From Dysosmobacter sp. (GTDB lineage: Bacteria > Bacillota > Clostridia > Oscillospirales > Oscillospiraceae): 64,000 nt of DNA. The position numbers and the translations under genes are program-made. Shown in pieces: positions 38,090 through 48,116 of this stretch (the first letter of the stretch is position 1; every line of letters begins with the position of its first letter). The DNA is taken from assembly GCA_026169195.1 (NCBI GenBank), contig JAPFEH010000006.1:23243-87242 (forward strand). Reading direction: 5' to 3'. The notes under the pieces were generated by a model. It ran no database searches and had not been told where the DNA came from. It saw only the letters and a list, made by a program, of their open reading frames with translations.

Positions 38090-38785
38090 ATGCTGATTGA
38101 AATTAGAAATGTATATAAAATCTATGGCGAGGGTCTTGAGAGCGAGGTTCGGGCGCTGGACGGTGTGAGCCTTGCCATTGACCGGGGAGAGTTCGTGGCG
38201 ATCGTGGGGCAGTCCGGTTCCGGTAAGTCCACCATGATGAACGTGCTGGGATGTCTGGATATTCCCACCCGCGGTGACTATTTTCTGGACGGAACCGATG
38301 TTCGGGAACTGACGGATAAGGAACTTTCCCGCATCCGCAATAAGCAGATCGGATTTATTTTTCAGCAGTATAATCTGATCCAGAGTCTGACGGTTTTGGA
38401 AAATGTGGAGCTGCCCCTGATCTATCAGGGAATCGGCGCCGACCGCCGCAGGGAGCTGGCGCTGCAGGCGCTGGATCGGGTGGGGCTTTCGGAACGGATC
38501 AAGCATAAGCCGGTGGAGATGTCCGGCGGCCAGCAGCAGCGGGTGGCCATTGCACGGGCCATTGCCACCAGTCCGCCCATCATCATGGCGGATGAGCCCA
38601 CCGGCGCGCTGGACTCCCACACCGGTCAGGAGGTGCTGCGGTTTTTGCAGCAGCTCAACCGAGAGGGAAGCACCGTGATTCTCATTACCCATGATAACGG
38701 CATTGCCGCCACCGCCCGCCGGTGTGTCCGGCTGCAGGACGGGAAGATCGTGGAGGACCGGCAGCAGGAGGTGGATTGGCTGTGA
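38090..38785 (+). CDS. ABC transporter ATP-binding protein (MacB/LolD type)
   Basis: Walker [13 protein letters not shown], signature [15 protein letters not shown], Walker [14 protein letters not shown]. Confidence 0.94.
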   Translation: MLIEIRNVYKIYGEGLESEVRALDGVSLAIDRGEFVAIVGQSGSGKSTMMNVLGCLDIPTRGDYFLDGTDVRELTDKELSRIRNKQIGFIFQQYNLIQSLTVLENVELPLIYQGIGADRRRELALQALDRVGLSERIKHKPVEMSGGQQQRVAIARAIATSPPIIMADEPTGALDSHTGQEVLRFLQQLNREGSTVILITHDNGIAATARRCVRLQDGKIVEDRQQEVDWL

Positions 38786-40032
38786 ATATTCGGCAGGCCA
38801 TGAAGATGGCGTGGAAGTCCATTCTGGGAAAAAAGGGCAGGTCTTTTCTCACCATGCTGGGCATCATCATCGGCATCGCCTCGGTCATGACCATCGTCTC
38901 TGTTGTGAACGGGCAGAATGAACAGTCCCTGAAGCAGTTTGAGGCCATGGGCACCAACCGGGTGCAGGTCTCTTTGTCGCTTTATAATGGGCAAGACGCC
39001 TTTGACGAGCTTTATAATTACTGCAACAGTCTGGGCAGCGATCTGGTGCTGGGTGTGACACCGCAGGGGTATGCCAACGCCACGGTGGTTTACGGCACAA
39101 AAAACAGTATGGCCATGCAGAAAAATGAGGAGCAGATGTGGAGTGATGACGGCGGCGGGGTCCGCACGGATCTGGAGCTTCCGCCTCAGATGTTCTACGG
39201 CAGCGATCAGTACGGCATCTGCAACAATTTTCAAATCTCCAAGGGGCGGGAATTGAGCTTTCTGGATATCCGCAATTATAATCAGGTCTGCGTGATGGGA
39301 GCGCGGGCTGCCAGAAACTTTTTCGGATATGCGGATCCCGTCGGCAAGGATCTCTCTGTAAACGGCTATCCGTTCAAGGTGGTGGGCGTCTATGCGGAAA
39401 AGGATCCGGACAGCCCCTATTCGCAGGATAATATCATCGTGTTTCCCTATACGGCCAGCCGTCTGCTGGGTGGCAGCGGAATCAGCGAGTTTGTGGTGAA
39501 GGCGGCTTCCAGCGAGGCAACTGCGGAAGCCACGGCCAGACTCAACAGCTTTCTCAGCGGACTGACCGCCAACGGGGAAAAGGGTTGGGGCAATGCGTAC
39601 AGCGACAACCAGTGGCAGGACTCCATGAACGAGCAGGCTGCCATGATGAGTCTGGTGCTGGGCGGTATTGCGGCCATCTCCCTGCTGGTGGGCGGCATCG
39701 GCATCATGAATATCATGCTGGTAACGGTGACGGAGCGGACAAGAGAAATCGGCATCCGCCGCGCCATCGGCGCCCAGCGCAGCAGCATTGTTACGCAGTT
39801 TTTGATCGAGGCAGCCATGCTTTGCGGAATAGGCGGCGTGATTGGAATTATGCTTGGTACCGGCGCGACCCATTTGGCCGGAAAATTCTTGGTAAAGCTG
39901 AATATCTGGCCCTCGCCGGGAATTACGCTGGGGGCATTTTTGCTGTCGGTGGCGCTGGGGATCCTGTTTGGCATCTATCCGGCAGCCAAGGCATCGAAGC
40001 TCCAGCCTGTGGAAGCTCTGCGGGCGGAATGA
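38782..40032 (+). CDS. ABC transporter permease (MacB type)
   Basis: GTG start overlapping ATPase stop; N-term [25 protein letters not shown]-term [29 protein letters not shown]. Confidence 0.92.
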   Translation: MNIRQAMKMAWKSILGKKGRSFLTMLGIIIGIASVMTIVSVVNGQNEQSLKQFEAMGTNRVQVSLSLYNGQDAFDELYNYCNSLGSDLVLGVTPQGYANATVVYGTKNSMAMQKNEEQMWSDDGGGVRTDLELPPQMFYGSDQYGICNNFQISKGRELSFLDIRNYNQVCVMGARAARNFFGYADPVGKDLSVNGYPFKVVGVYAEKDPDSPYSQDNIIVFPYTASRLLGGSGISEFVVKAASSEATAEATARLNSFLSGLTANGEKGWGNAYSDNQWQDSMNEQAAMMSLVLGGIAAISLLVGGIGIMNIMLVTVTERTREIGIRRAIGAQRSSIVTQFLIEAAMLCGIGGVIGIMLGTGATHLAGKFLVKLNIWPSPGITLGAFLLSVALGILFGIYPAAKASKLQPVEALRAE

Positions 40033-40045
40033 GGAGGAAGATCGT

Positions 40046-42070
40046 ATGAAAAAAAGATTGTTGACGGCGCTGCTGGCGGCGGTCATGTTCTGCACCACGC
40101 TGGCAGCTCCGGCGGGCGCTGCGGGAAGCACCCGCTTTTCGGATTTGACGGACAGCGGCGTTACCACAGCGGTGGAAAGCCTGCGGCTGATGGGGGTGCT
40201 GGACGGTTACGGGGACGGCACCTTTCGCCCCGACGGAAAGCTGAATCGGGCACAGTTTTGCAAAATGCTGACCTATGTCATGGACGGCGGCAGCGAATTG
40301 GGCCGCTACCGGACCGTGACCATTTTTCCGGATGTGAAGCCCTCTCACTGGGCTGCCGGTTATATCAATCTGGCAGCCAAGGGCAAGGGCGTGATCTCCG
40401 GCTTTGCCGACGGGCGGTTTTATCCGGAGCGAACCGTGACCATCGGGCAGGCTGTGACCATTCTGGTGCGCCTGCTGGGCTATAAGGATGAGGATGTAGG
40501 CGGCGTGTGGCCGGACAGCTTCATGGCTGTGGGCGCCACCATCGGTCTGACTGACGGAATCGGCGCTGCCGGAAATGCCCCGCTGACACGGGCGCAGGCG
40601 GCAAAGCTCTTTATGAACCTGCTGGTGGCGCAGAAAAAGGATGGCGGGACTCTCTATGAGCTGAGCGAGGAAACGGAGCTGTTGTCCGTAGACGGCGGCA
40701 GCGGGGTCCTTAAAACCTCGGACGGAAAGAGCTATCCCATGGCACATCCTACGGCATCCACGACGCTGACCGGCGCGCGGGGACGGGTGGTGCTGAACAA
40801 GGGAAAAGCACTGACCTTCCTGCCCCAGTCTGCCGGAAGCACCGGCAATGCGGATGCGGCGGTCATTGTCTACGAGGATCGTTCCGCCGCGGGCTTCCAG
40901 ACGCTGGCGGGCAACAGTGATTACCGGATCTATAAGAACGGAACGCTTGCCACTGCAGGCGATCTGCGGAAAAATGACGTTGCAACCTACTATCCCGCCA
41001 CCAATTCTATTCTGGTGTGTGATACGCGGGTAACGGTGTACTATGAATCCTGCGAACCGAATCCTGCGGCGCCCAGCAAGATCAAGGTCTTGAACGGCAC
41101 GGAGCTGCATGTGCTGTCTACGGCCAGAGATTCTCTGGCGGAGTTCAAACCCGGAGACCAGATGACGCTGCTGCTGACAGCGGACGGTCAGGTGGCCGGC
41201 GCGGCGAAACCCAGCGGAAACGCGGGACGCGGCAACGCCATGGGCGTGGTCACGCAGGAAGGCAAGATCCAGCTGCTGTGCGGCACAAGCACCATTGAGC
41301 TGGCTGCCGCAGCGGAGGAGAAGTACCTGGGTCAGGTGGTTCGGGTCTCTTCCGGTGATAAGGGCAAGATCAGCCTGAATATCCAGAGCGGCAACGTCCG
41401 GGGCGATCTGGACGTGAGCAAGCGGGAGCTGGGCGGCAAGCCTCTGACGGAGAATGCCATGGTCTTTGACGGCGGCAAGCTGATCGCACTGAGCCAGCTG
41501 AACGCCGGACTGATTCCCAGCAGTCAGATCCAGTATGCCCGCACCAACTGGGCAGGTCAGGTGGATCTGGTCGTGCTCAACCGCAAGACCGGAGAGATCT
41601 ACGGTCGGGTGTTCTGGGAGACGACGTCCACAGACGAGCTGGTAGAGGATGCAAACGGCAAGAAGCCCGGAGACGATGGGTATGTTGAAACCACGGAAAC
41701 GAAATACACGGAGAAGATCGGCGTCCGCTTCGGCAACGGTGCTGACGACAAGGTCGGTCCCTTCAAGATGCGGTACAACGTCCAGAACGGAGACTATGTG
41801 GCGGTTACGCTGAACCGCGGCAATACCGGCTTCTCCAGTCTCATAGAACTGACCAAGCTGGATGATGTTTCCAAGAGCTCTTGGATCGGCCAGAGCGCCG
41901 TGACCTTCGGCGGCAGAACCTACGAGGTTCCGGAGGATGTCCTGTGCTACAATGTGGACAGTCAGGAATGGACGACGCTGGAAAAGGCGCTGGCTTATGC
42001 GGAAACCGCTGACCTCTTTGCAAAGGACGGCGTGATCCGTGTGGTGGAAGTCCGGCACAGCAGCAAATAA
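40046..42070 (+). CDS. SLH-domain surface protein
   Basis: Signal peptide MKKRLLTALLAAVMFCTTLAAPAGA; SLH repeats VTTAVESLRLMGVLDGYGDGTFRPDGKLNRAQFCKML, DVKPSHWAAGYINLAAKGKGVISGFADGRFYPERTVTIGQAVTILVRLLGY. Confidence 0.87.
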   Translation: MKKRLLTALLAAVMFCTTLAAPAGAAGSTRFSDLTDSGVTTAVESLRLMGVLDGYGDGTFRPDGKLNRAQFCKMLTYVMDGGSELGRYRTVTIFPDVKPSHWAAGYINLAAKGKGVISGFADGRFYPERTVTIGQAVTILVRLLGYKDEDVGGVWPDSFMAVGATIGLTDGIGAAGNAPLTRAQAAKLFMNLLVAQKKDGGTLYELSEETELLSVDGGSGVLKTSDGKSYPMAHPTASTTLTGARGRVVLNKGKALTFLPQSAGSTGNADAAVIVYEDRSAAGFQTLAGNSDYRIYKNGTLATAGDLRKNDVATYYPATNSILVCDTRVTVYYESCEPNPAAPSKIKVLNGTELHVLSTARDSLAEFKPGDQMTLLLTADGQVAGAAKPSGNAGRGNAMGVVTQEGKIQLLCGTSTIELAAAAEEKYLGQVVRVSSGDKGKISLNIQSGNVRGDLDVSKRELGGKPLTENAMVFDGGKLIALSQLNAGLIPSSQIQYARTNWAGQVDLVVLNRKTGEIYGRVFWETTSTDELVEDANGKKPGDDGYVETTETKYTEKIGVRFGNGADDKVGPFKMRYNVQNGDYVAVTLNRGNTGFSSLIELTKLDDVSKSSWIGQSAVTFGGRTYEVPEDVLCYNVDSQEWTTLEKALAYAETADLFAKDGVIRVVEVRHSSK

Positions 42071-42084
42071 AGCAGAGAAACGAG

Positions 42085-42119
42085 AAAATTCCGGAGCACG
42101 CAAGTGCTCCGGAATTTTT
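42085..42119 (+). terminator. Intrinsic terminator after SLH gene
   Basis: AAAATTCCGGAGCAC GCAA GTGCTCCGGAATTTTT. Confidence 0.85.
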
Positions 42120-42153
42120 CTTTGCAGGGAGAGAAGCGATCAGGAGGTGCCAG

Positions 42154-42948
42154 TCAGTGTCGGGGGTGTGCGTCGGAAATCCGGCTGTCTGACAGGGTAA
42201 AGACCGCCTTTGTGATCCAGAGAAAGACCAGCAGCACCAGAAGCGGGAGCACACAGTTGACGATCAGCAGCACGGCGACTGCGTCGATGAAGTTGCTCAG
42301 CGCGGTTTCCATGGCGCTGACTGCGCCGGAGACGCCGTTTGCGATGTGCTGGCCGATCTGGGACAACCAGTTGGAGGAGCTGCTGCCGTCTGCGGTTTCC
42401 TGCTGATCGGGCGTGCCTTTCAGCTCGCTGGCAGAACGTTCTGCTTCTTCCAGCGTCTTTTGCACTTCAAAGGTTTCTTCCACCAGTGCGCCCACCTGAA
42501 GGCTCACGGGAACGACCAGACAGATCATGACCCCGAAAACAGCCAGACGGATGGCGAGCCGCTTGAGAAACGGTCGGGGGAGAAACTGGTAAAGAATGCC
42601 CAGAAGACAGGCGGCGGGAATGAGAACGGTAAAGGTCAGGCTGCCGGTCAGCGTCAGAAGAAACTTTTCCAGCAGAATGGCGCCAACAGCCAGCAGCAGG
42701 TAGGAGCTGAGGTCCATGATCTCGTTGGCGATGGGGGTGGTGGCATCTCCGGGAACTGCGGAAATGGCGGCGGAGGCGGCGGCTGTGGCGGCTGTCAGCT
42801 CCACTACGGTGACCTTTTTTTCGTCCAGCGCCGCAATGGAGCGGGCATGGAAGGTCGGGGAGGAAGCGATGCCGGAAAGCCAGCCGACAGACAGCAGCAG
42901 GATCCCTGCAAGGCACAGGCTGATGAAGCCCTCTTTTTTGCGTTCCAT
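42154..42948 (-). CDS. Multi-TM membrane protein of unknown function
   Basis: MERKKEGFISLCLAGILLLSVGW... with several hydrophobic segments; 264 aa from this start. Confidence 0.65.
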   Translation of the reverse strand: MERKKEGFISLCLAGILLLSVGWLSGIASSPTFHARSIAALDEKKVTVVELTAATAAASAAISAVPGDATTPIANEIMDLSSYLLLAVGAILLEKFLLTLTGSLTFTVLIPAACLLGILYQFLPRPFLKRLAIRLAVFGVMICLVVPVSLQVGALVEETFEVQKTLEEAERSASELKGTPDQQETADGSSSSNWLSQIGQHIANGVSGAVSAMETALSNFIDAVAVLLIVNCVLPLLVLLVFLWITKAVFTLSDSRISDAHPRH

Positions 42949-42952
42949 CGGG

Positions 42953-43915
42953 TCATCCCTCCTCTGCGAGCGCGGCGGCATCCTGACCGCGGAGCGTTTC
43001 TGTCATCCAGTTCAGAAGATCTTCGTATACGGTTTCCCGACAGTCCTCGTTCAGAATCTCATGGCGCAGTTCCGGATACAGCTTCGTGGATACATCCCGC
43101 ACACCGGCGCGGCGGAAGCTGCGGCAGACCCGTGCGACCCCTTTGCCGCAGTCTCCGACCGGATCCATCGCGCCCGAGATCAGCAGGATGGGGGTGTTCA
43201 GGTTCATTTTTTTCAGATTCTGCGGCTTGGTGATGAAGTCCAGCCCCCGCAGCATCTCCCGGAACAGGCCGGCAGAGGCGGGGATGCCGCAGAGGGGATC
43301 GGCGATATAACGATCCACGTTGTCTTGACTGAGGGAGAGCCAGTCAAAGCCGGTGCGGTTGGGAGCAAATTGACGGTTGTATGCGCCGAATACCACCTGT
43401 TCTACCAGCGGGCTGGGCTGATCCTGTCCCACACGGCGCGCTTCTTCGGCGGCGAGGAGCCTGCCCGCAGCAATGACGGGCGGAGCCATCTGGCCGGTGC
43501 CCATGAGAATGGCGCCGTCGATTCCGCCGGGATAGCGGATGAGATAGGTGCGGACCACAAAGGACCCCATGGAATGGCCCAGCAGAACATATGGGACGTG
43601 GGGGAACCGGGCTTTTGCCAGTGCCCGCCGGCGGTCAATGTCATCCACCACATGGTTCCAGCTGCCTTTTGGCCCGAAGTACATCGGGGCGGCGCCGGCG
43701 GACACGGAGCTTCCGTGTCCGAGATGGTCGTGACCCACAACGGCAAAGCCGTGTTCTGTCAACCATGCCGCAAAGGGTTCGTAGCGCAGAATGTATTCAG
43801 CCACTCCGTGGGAGATTTGCAGGACTGCCCGGACTTCTCCCTCCGGAAGCCACTCCACGGCGTGGATCGGCGTCCTGCCGTCAGAAGAGAGAAACGTAAA
43901 TTCATTTCGTATCAT
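42953..43915 (-). CDS. Alpha/beta hydrolase, monoacylglycerol-lipase-like
   Basis: [37 protein letters not shown]; nucleophile elbow [20 protein letters not shown]. Confidence 0.85.
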   Translation of the reverse strand: MIRNEFTFLSSDGRTPIHAVEWLPEGEVRAVLQISHGVAEYILRYEPFAAWLTEHGFAVVGHDHLGHGSSVSAGAAPMYFGPKGSWNHVVDDIDRRRALAKARFPHVPYVLLGHSMGSFVVRTYLIRYPGGIDGAILMGTGQMAPPVIAAGRLLAAEEARRVGQDQPSPLVEQVVFGAYNRQFAPNRTGFDWLSLSQDNVDRYIADPLCGIPASAGLFREMLRGLDFITKPQNLKKMNLNTPILLISGAMDPVGDCGKGVARVCRSFRRAGVRDVSTKLYPELRHEILNEDCRETVYEDLLNWMTETLRGQDAAALAEEG

Positions 43916-43933
43916 GGAAAATGCCGCCTCCTT

Positions 43934-43962
43934 GTGGTATCATGATTGCATCATCATACCAC
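43934..43962. promoter_or_regulatory. Near-perfect palindrome in divergent hydrolase/glpK intergenic region (candidate operator)
   Basis: GTGGTATCATGATTGCATCATCATACCAC: 12 of 14 paired positions complementary around a central base. Confidence 0.6.
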
Positions 43963-43994
43963 ACCTTATTACCAAACACCAGAGGAGGCTGTCT

Positions 43995-45506
43995 ATGGAG
44001 ACTTACATTGCAGCTTTGGATCAGGGAACGACCAGCTCCAGAGCGATCTTATTCAACCGGGAGGGTGCGATTGTCGCCCGGGCGCAGCACCCCTTCCGTC
44101 AGATCTATCCCCAGCCCGGCTGGGTGGAGCATGACCCCATGGAGATCTGGGCAACAGAAAAGCGCGCGCTGGCTGAGGCGGTGGATGCCGCCCATATCGA
44201 TCCGAAGCAGATCGCGGCGCTTGGGATTACCAACCAGCGCGAGACTGCAATTTTATGGGAGCGGGCAACAGGGCGTCCGGTATGCAATGCCATTGTCTGG
44301 CAGTGCCGCCGCACGGCGGCCATCTGTGACCGGTTGAAGGCAGAGGGGCTGGCAGCAACGGTGGAGGAAAAAACAGGCCTGCTGATCGACGCGTATTTCT
44401 CCGGCACCAAGATCCAGTGGATGCTGGACCATATTCCGGGCGCCCGGGAGCGGGCGGAGCGGGGAGAACTGTGCGCCGGTACGGTGGACTCGTGGCTCAT
44501 TTGGAACCTGACCGGCGGGAAGGCGCATGTAACCGATGTTTCCAACGCTTCCCGCACAATGCTTTTCAATATTCATACGCTGCAATGGGATGAGGAACTG
44601 TGCAGGGCGATGAGAATTCCCATGGCGCTGCTGCCGCAGCCGCGGTCCAGCAGTGAAGTATACGGCACGGTGGCGCCGGAGATTCCCGGATTGGAGGATC
44701 TGGCGGGAATTCCCATCTGCGGCAGCGCCGGAGACCAGCCGGCGGCGTTGTTCGGGCAGGGCTGCTTTGCGCAGGGACAGGCCAAAAATACATATGGCAC
44801 GGGATGCTTCACCCTGATGAACGTGGGAGGGGAGGCGGTCCGCTCCCGGTCCGGACTGGTAACGTCTGTTGGATGGATGCTGAATGGTCAGGTCACGTAT
44901 GCGCTGGAGGGCAGCGTTTTTAATGCCGGCAGTACCATCCAGTGGCTGCGGGACGAGCTGGGCCTGATTGAGACCGCGCCGGACTGTGACCGTCTGGCAG
45001 AAAGTGTACCGTCCTCCGGCGGTGTGTATATCGTACCGGCTTTTACGGGGCTGGGAGCGCCTTACTGGGATATGTATGCCCGCGGGACCATCGTGGGCTT
45101 GACCAGAGGAACGACCCGCGCTCATTTGGCGCGGGCGGTGCTGGACTCCATCGCCTTTCAGGTGACGGATCTGGTGCGTGCCATGAATGAAGACGCGCCT
45201 TGCCCCATCACCACTCTGCGGGTAGACGGCGGCGCATCGGTCAGTGATATTCTGATGCAGACGCAGGCGGATCTTCTCCGCCTGCCGGTGGACCGGCCTG
45301 CGCAGGTGGAGACGACCGCCTTCGGTGCGGCGGCCTTGGCGGGTCTTGCCGCAGGCGTCTGGAGCGGCTTCGGGGAGCTGGAGAATCTGCGCCGCAGCCA
45401 GCACGTTTTTCTTCCTCAGCGGGAGGAAGCAGCCTGCCGGACAGAGTACCGCCAGTGGCGGCGGGCGGTGGACCGCGCCCGGAACTGGATTGAAAACGAT
45501 GTGTAA
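43995..45506 (+). CDS. glpK: Glycerol kinase
   Basis: [63 protein letters not shown]. Confidence 0.96.
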   Translation: METYIAALDQGTTSSRAILFNREGAIVARAQHPFRQIYPQPGWVEHDPMEIWATEKRALAEAVDAAHIDPKQIAALGITNQRETAILWERATGRPVCNAIVWQCRRTAAICDRLKAEGLAATVEEKTGLLIDAYFSGTKIQWMLDHIPGARERAERGELCAGTVDSWLIWNLTGGKAHVTDVSNASRTMLFNIHTLQWDEELCRAMRIPMALLPQPRSSSEVYGTVAPEIPGLEDLAGIPICGSAGDQPAALFGQGCFAQGQAKNTYGTGCFTLMNVGGEAVRSRSGLVTSVGWMLNGQVTYALEGSVFNAGSTIQWLRDELGLIETAPDCDRLAESVPSSGGVYIVPAFTGLGAPYWDMYARGTIVGLTRGTTRAHLARAVLDSIAFQVTDLVRAMNEDAPCPITTLRVDGGASVSDILMQTQADLLRLPVDRPAQVETTAFGAAALAGLAAGVWSGFGELENLRRSQHVFLPQREEAACRTEYRQWRRAVDRARNWIENDV

Positions 45507-45522
45507 ACAAATGGAAAAGCGG

Positions 45523-45551
45523 TTGCGTTTTTCAGGAAACTCAGCTATACT
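45523..45551 (+). promoter_or_regulatory. Predicted promoter for zinc-ribbon protein
   Basis: TTGCGT - 17 nt - TATACT. Confidence 0.55.
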
Positions 45552-45601
45552 TGGGCTATCAAAATCGGCCTGAGGCCAAAGGATAGAAAGGGGATTTTCA
45601 A

Positions 45602-45979
45602 ATGGCTTTTTTCGATGAACTGACCAAGAAGGCAAAAGGTGTGGCCGCGGTTGCCGCGGATAAGGCGAAAGACGCTGCCGAGCAGACCAAGCTCTCTGTT
45701 GCCATTGCAGGCGAGCAGCGGGAGATCGATAAGAATTGCCGCATCATCGGCGAGTGGTTTGTCAATGAGTATGAAGGGGAGATCCCCGATGCCGTCCGTG
45801 ATGTGGTGGAAGCGGTCAACGCGTCCAAGGCCAAGATCGCGGAGCTGGAGGCTGCCAAAGAGGCCGTCAAGGACGAGCCCGTGGTGGAGATCGTAACGGC
45901 AGAGAAGGCTTGCCCCATCTGCGGAGCAAAGTCTGACAGCAAGTTCTGCCCCCAGTGCGGCGCTCCGATGGGGGAGTGA
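45602..45979 (+). CDS. Coiled-coil protein with C-terminal zinc ribbon
   Basis: N-term MAFFDELTKKAKGVAAVAADKAKDAAEQTK; C-term CPICGAKSDSKFCPQCGAPMGE. Confidence 0.8.
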   Translation: MAFFDELTKKAKGVAAVAADKAKDAAEQTKLSVAIAGEQREIDKNCRIIGEWFVNEYEGEIPDAVRDVVEAVNASKAKIAELEAAKEAVKDEPVVEIVTAEKACPICGAKSDSKFCPQCGAPMGE

Positions 45980-46038
45980 CCTGATGTCCGCTTTGCGGAC
46001 AGAGGTCGGTTTCTGTCGGACAAATTTACGAATGGATC

Positions 46039-46072
46039 AGAGGACCTCTTGCGGAGGTCCTCTTCCTTTTTT
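46039..46072 (+). terminator. Intrinsic terminator
   Basis: AGAGGACCTC TTGCG GAGGTCCTCT TCCTTTTTT. Confidence 0.8.
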
Positions 46073-46208
46073 GCTTACTGGTGCAAACGCTGAAGATGCG
46101 GTCAACAGGTTGATTTGACAGCAGGAAATGGCTGGAAAGGTGGCATTTGTCATAGACAGGGGAAAAGAAACCGCCTATGCTTAAAAAAACAGGAATGGAG
46201 GCGGTTTG

Positions 46209-46583
46209 ATGGCACTATTTACCCTGAAGTCTCAAGCGCAGAGCCACGCACTGGAGGACGCGGCCCGGGACCGCAAATCCTCCGAACGGGCAGAACAGTT
46301 CCGCGTCAGCCGACGGGCGATCTATTTTCCGGCCTTTCCCGGAGACCGGTATCTGCCGTTTGAGGCACTGGACGCGGTGAAGGTGCGCAGCACCGCCCTC
46401 AGCATCACCGGAAGCTGCGGCAAACAGCTGCCGATGATCTGTCTGCGGGCTGTGTATGACGGAACGGATTATAAGGATTTTCTCTTTGAAAAGGCCGCTT
46501 CGGCGGAGAAAGTCCTCCGCCGGATCCGGGATGCCCGGCCGGAGCTGCCGATGGATCTGTGCGAGCCCTTCTGCGGGCGTTAG
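46209..46583 (+). CDS. Hypothetical protein
   Basis: 125 aa ORF with RBS-like GGAATGGAGG and downstream terminator; no family recognised. Confidence 0.6.
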   Translation: MALFTLKSQAQSHALEDAARDRKSSERAEQFRVSRRAIYFPAFPGDRYLPFEALDAVKVRSTALSITGSCGKQLPMICLRAVYDGTDYKDFLFEKAASAEKVLRRIRDARPELPMDLCEPFCGR

Positions 46584-46592
46584 AGCAATCAA

Positions 46593-46630
46593 AACAGGAC
46601 ACCGCTCACAAAGAGCGGTGTCCTGTTTTT
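46593..46630. terminator. Bidirectional terminator between convergent genes
   Basis: AACAGGACACCGCTC ACAAA GAGCGGTGTCCTGTT TTTT. Confidence 0.85.
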
Positions 46631-46649
46631 TCCATGGAATAAGGGGGAA

Positions 46650-47354
46650 TCAGAATTTATTGCGGATCACCTGATGGGCATCGCCGGTTGCAAGATCTGT
46701 ATAGCGCACAAAGAGAGAGACCTTGTTGTCGGGATTCAAGGCATCCCACAGCTGGTTTGCCAGCGTTTCGGCGTCAGGGGCATCCAGAGCGACCCGCCGG
46801 GGCTCACCTTCAAAGGAGGGGAGGGGAGTGCCGTCGCCCAGATACGTGTGGATGAACCGACCCTCTCCTGCCAGCGGGTGGTCATAGGTGAAGAAGAACC
46901 GGTGGCAGCAGCTGGGGTCGCCGTCGGCGGATTTCAGAATGGACAGGCGGAAACTGCCGTTTTTGCAGAGGATTCCGGAGATGCGGGGGGTGTAGTTGGG
47001 GCTGTCCGGTTCAAATTCACGGGTATGCAGAGCCTGACCGAAGCTGCGGCCCTCCAGAAGACCATCACGGATGGTATCCGTCTGGTCGCCGTTGGTGACA
47101 ATGAGGTCGCCGCCCACCTGACGGACGGGATGATAGATGATGAGGCTGGGATCCGTCATTTTGGAGGGATCGTGGGCCTCGGTGCGGATGCCGTCTTCCG
47201 TGACGGTGAAGACCCGATTCCGGGAATTTTCGCTGCGGCCCATAATGAAGTAGGCTGCCACAGCATACCGGTTGTCGGCGCTGCGGCCCAGAAGGATGCC
47301 GCGGCCGGGGTAGGCGTTGTGTTTGAGCATTTCGGTGAGATTCAGCTTTTCCAT
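46650..47354 (-). CDS. IMP cyclohydrolase-like (PurO-type) protein
   Basis: MLKHNAYPGRGILLGRSADNRYAVAAYFIMGRSENSRNRVF, PNYTPRISGIL resemble the archaeal PurO/IMP_cyclohyd family. Confidence 0.72.
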   Translation of the reverse strand: MEKLNLTEMLKHNAYPGRGILLGRSADNRYAVAAYFIMGRSENSRNRVFTVTEDGIRTEAHDPSKMTDPSLIIYHPVRQVGGDLIVTNGDQTDTIRDGLLEGRSFGQALHTREFEPDSPNYTPRISGILCKNGSFRLSILKSADGDPSCCHRFFFTYDHPLAGEGRFIHTYLGDGTPLPSFEGEPRRVALDAPDAETLANQLWDALNPDNKVSLFVRYTDLATGDAHQVIRNKF

Positions 47355-47369
47355 TGGGATTCTCCTTCT

Positions 47370-47885
47370 TTATTTTAAGAGTTTTTTTCGCGTTTTCCAG
47401 TCAGGCAGGGTTTGTTCCAGCAGCGCATAGAAGCGGGGACCGTGATTTTTTTCGCGGATGTGGCACAGTTCATGGACGACCACCAGATCAATGGCTGCTT
47501 CCGGCTGTTCCATGAGGAAACAGGAGAAGCAAAGACTGTTTTTTCCGCTGCAGCTGCCGTACCGCTTTCTGGCGGCGGTGATTTTCAGTCCGGTGGGGAC
47601 CAGCCCCGTTTTCTGACTCCACTGGGCGACCTTTTGCGGAAGGATGGCGCGTGCCTTGGCTTTTAAGGCTTCGATATCCTCGGGTGTGGGGGGAGGTGGG
47701 GCGGCGGCCATGCGCTGGCGCTGCCGCTCCAGATGGGTGCGGAGCCAGACTTCGTGGGTGGCGACAAAGGCGCAGATGCTGGCTTGCGAGGCGTTTATGG
47801 GAGCCCGGATCAGAACGCGGCAGTCAGGTGTGATCTCCAGAGCCAGCGTTCTCCGGCGGGAGCGGATCAGTTCATACGTTTCCAT
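47370..47885 (-). CDS. YgjP-like M48-type metallopeptidase (DUF45)
   Basis: VVHELCHIREKNHGPRFYALLEQTLPDWK HExxH motif; KRYGSCSGKNSLCFS. Start could be 47897. Confidence 0.85.
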   Translation of the reverse strand: METYELIRSRRRTLALEITPDCRVLIRAPINASQASICAFVATHEVWLRTHLERQRQRMAAAPPPPTPEDIEALKAKARAILPQKVAQWSQKTGLVPTGLKITAARKRYGSCSGKNSLCFSCFLMEQPEAAIDLVVVHELCHIREKNHGPRFYALLEQTLPDWKTRKKLLK

Positions 47886-48116
47886 GGAAGAGAGCATAAC
47901 ACACCTGCTGAAAAATGTAAATAGAAAGGTAATACCATAATTGCCGCGGGCAGTTGAGGCTGCCTGCGGCAATTTGCTCAATCCGCCTCACGAAACAGAA
48001 TGCGGAGGAAGGGGCGGCTCTCGTTTCGCAGCAGCTGGCCGTTTTCCGCAGTGTAGGTCTGTGCCAGCGGGGTAAGAGTCAGGGTGACCAGCACATCCCT
48101 GCCTTCCTGCCGGACA

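Noticed and set aside
36356-38692. 778 aa minus-strand ORF opposite the adaptor and ATPase genes
   Set aside because: Antisense to two well-supported CDSs; low-complexity His/Gly/Leu/Arg composition, no domains.
39923-42103. 726 aa minus-strand ORF opposite the SLH protein gene
   Set aside because: Antisense shadow ORF of a convincing SLH protein with signal peptide and terminator.
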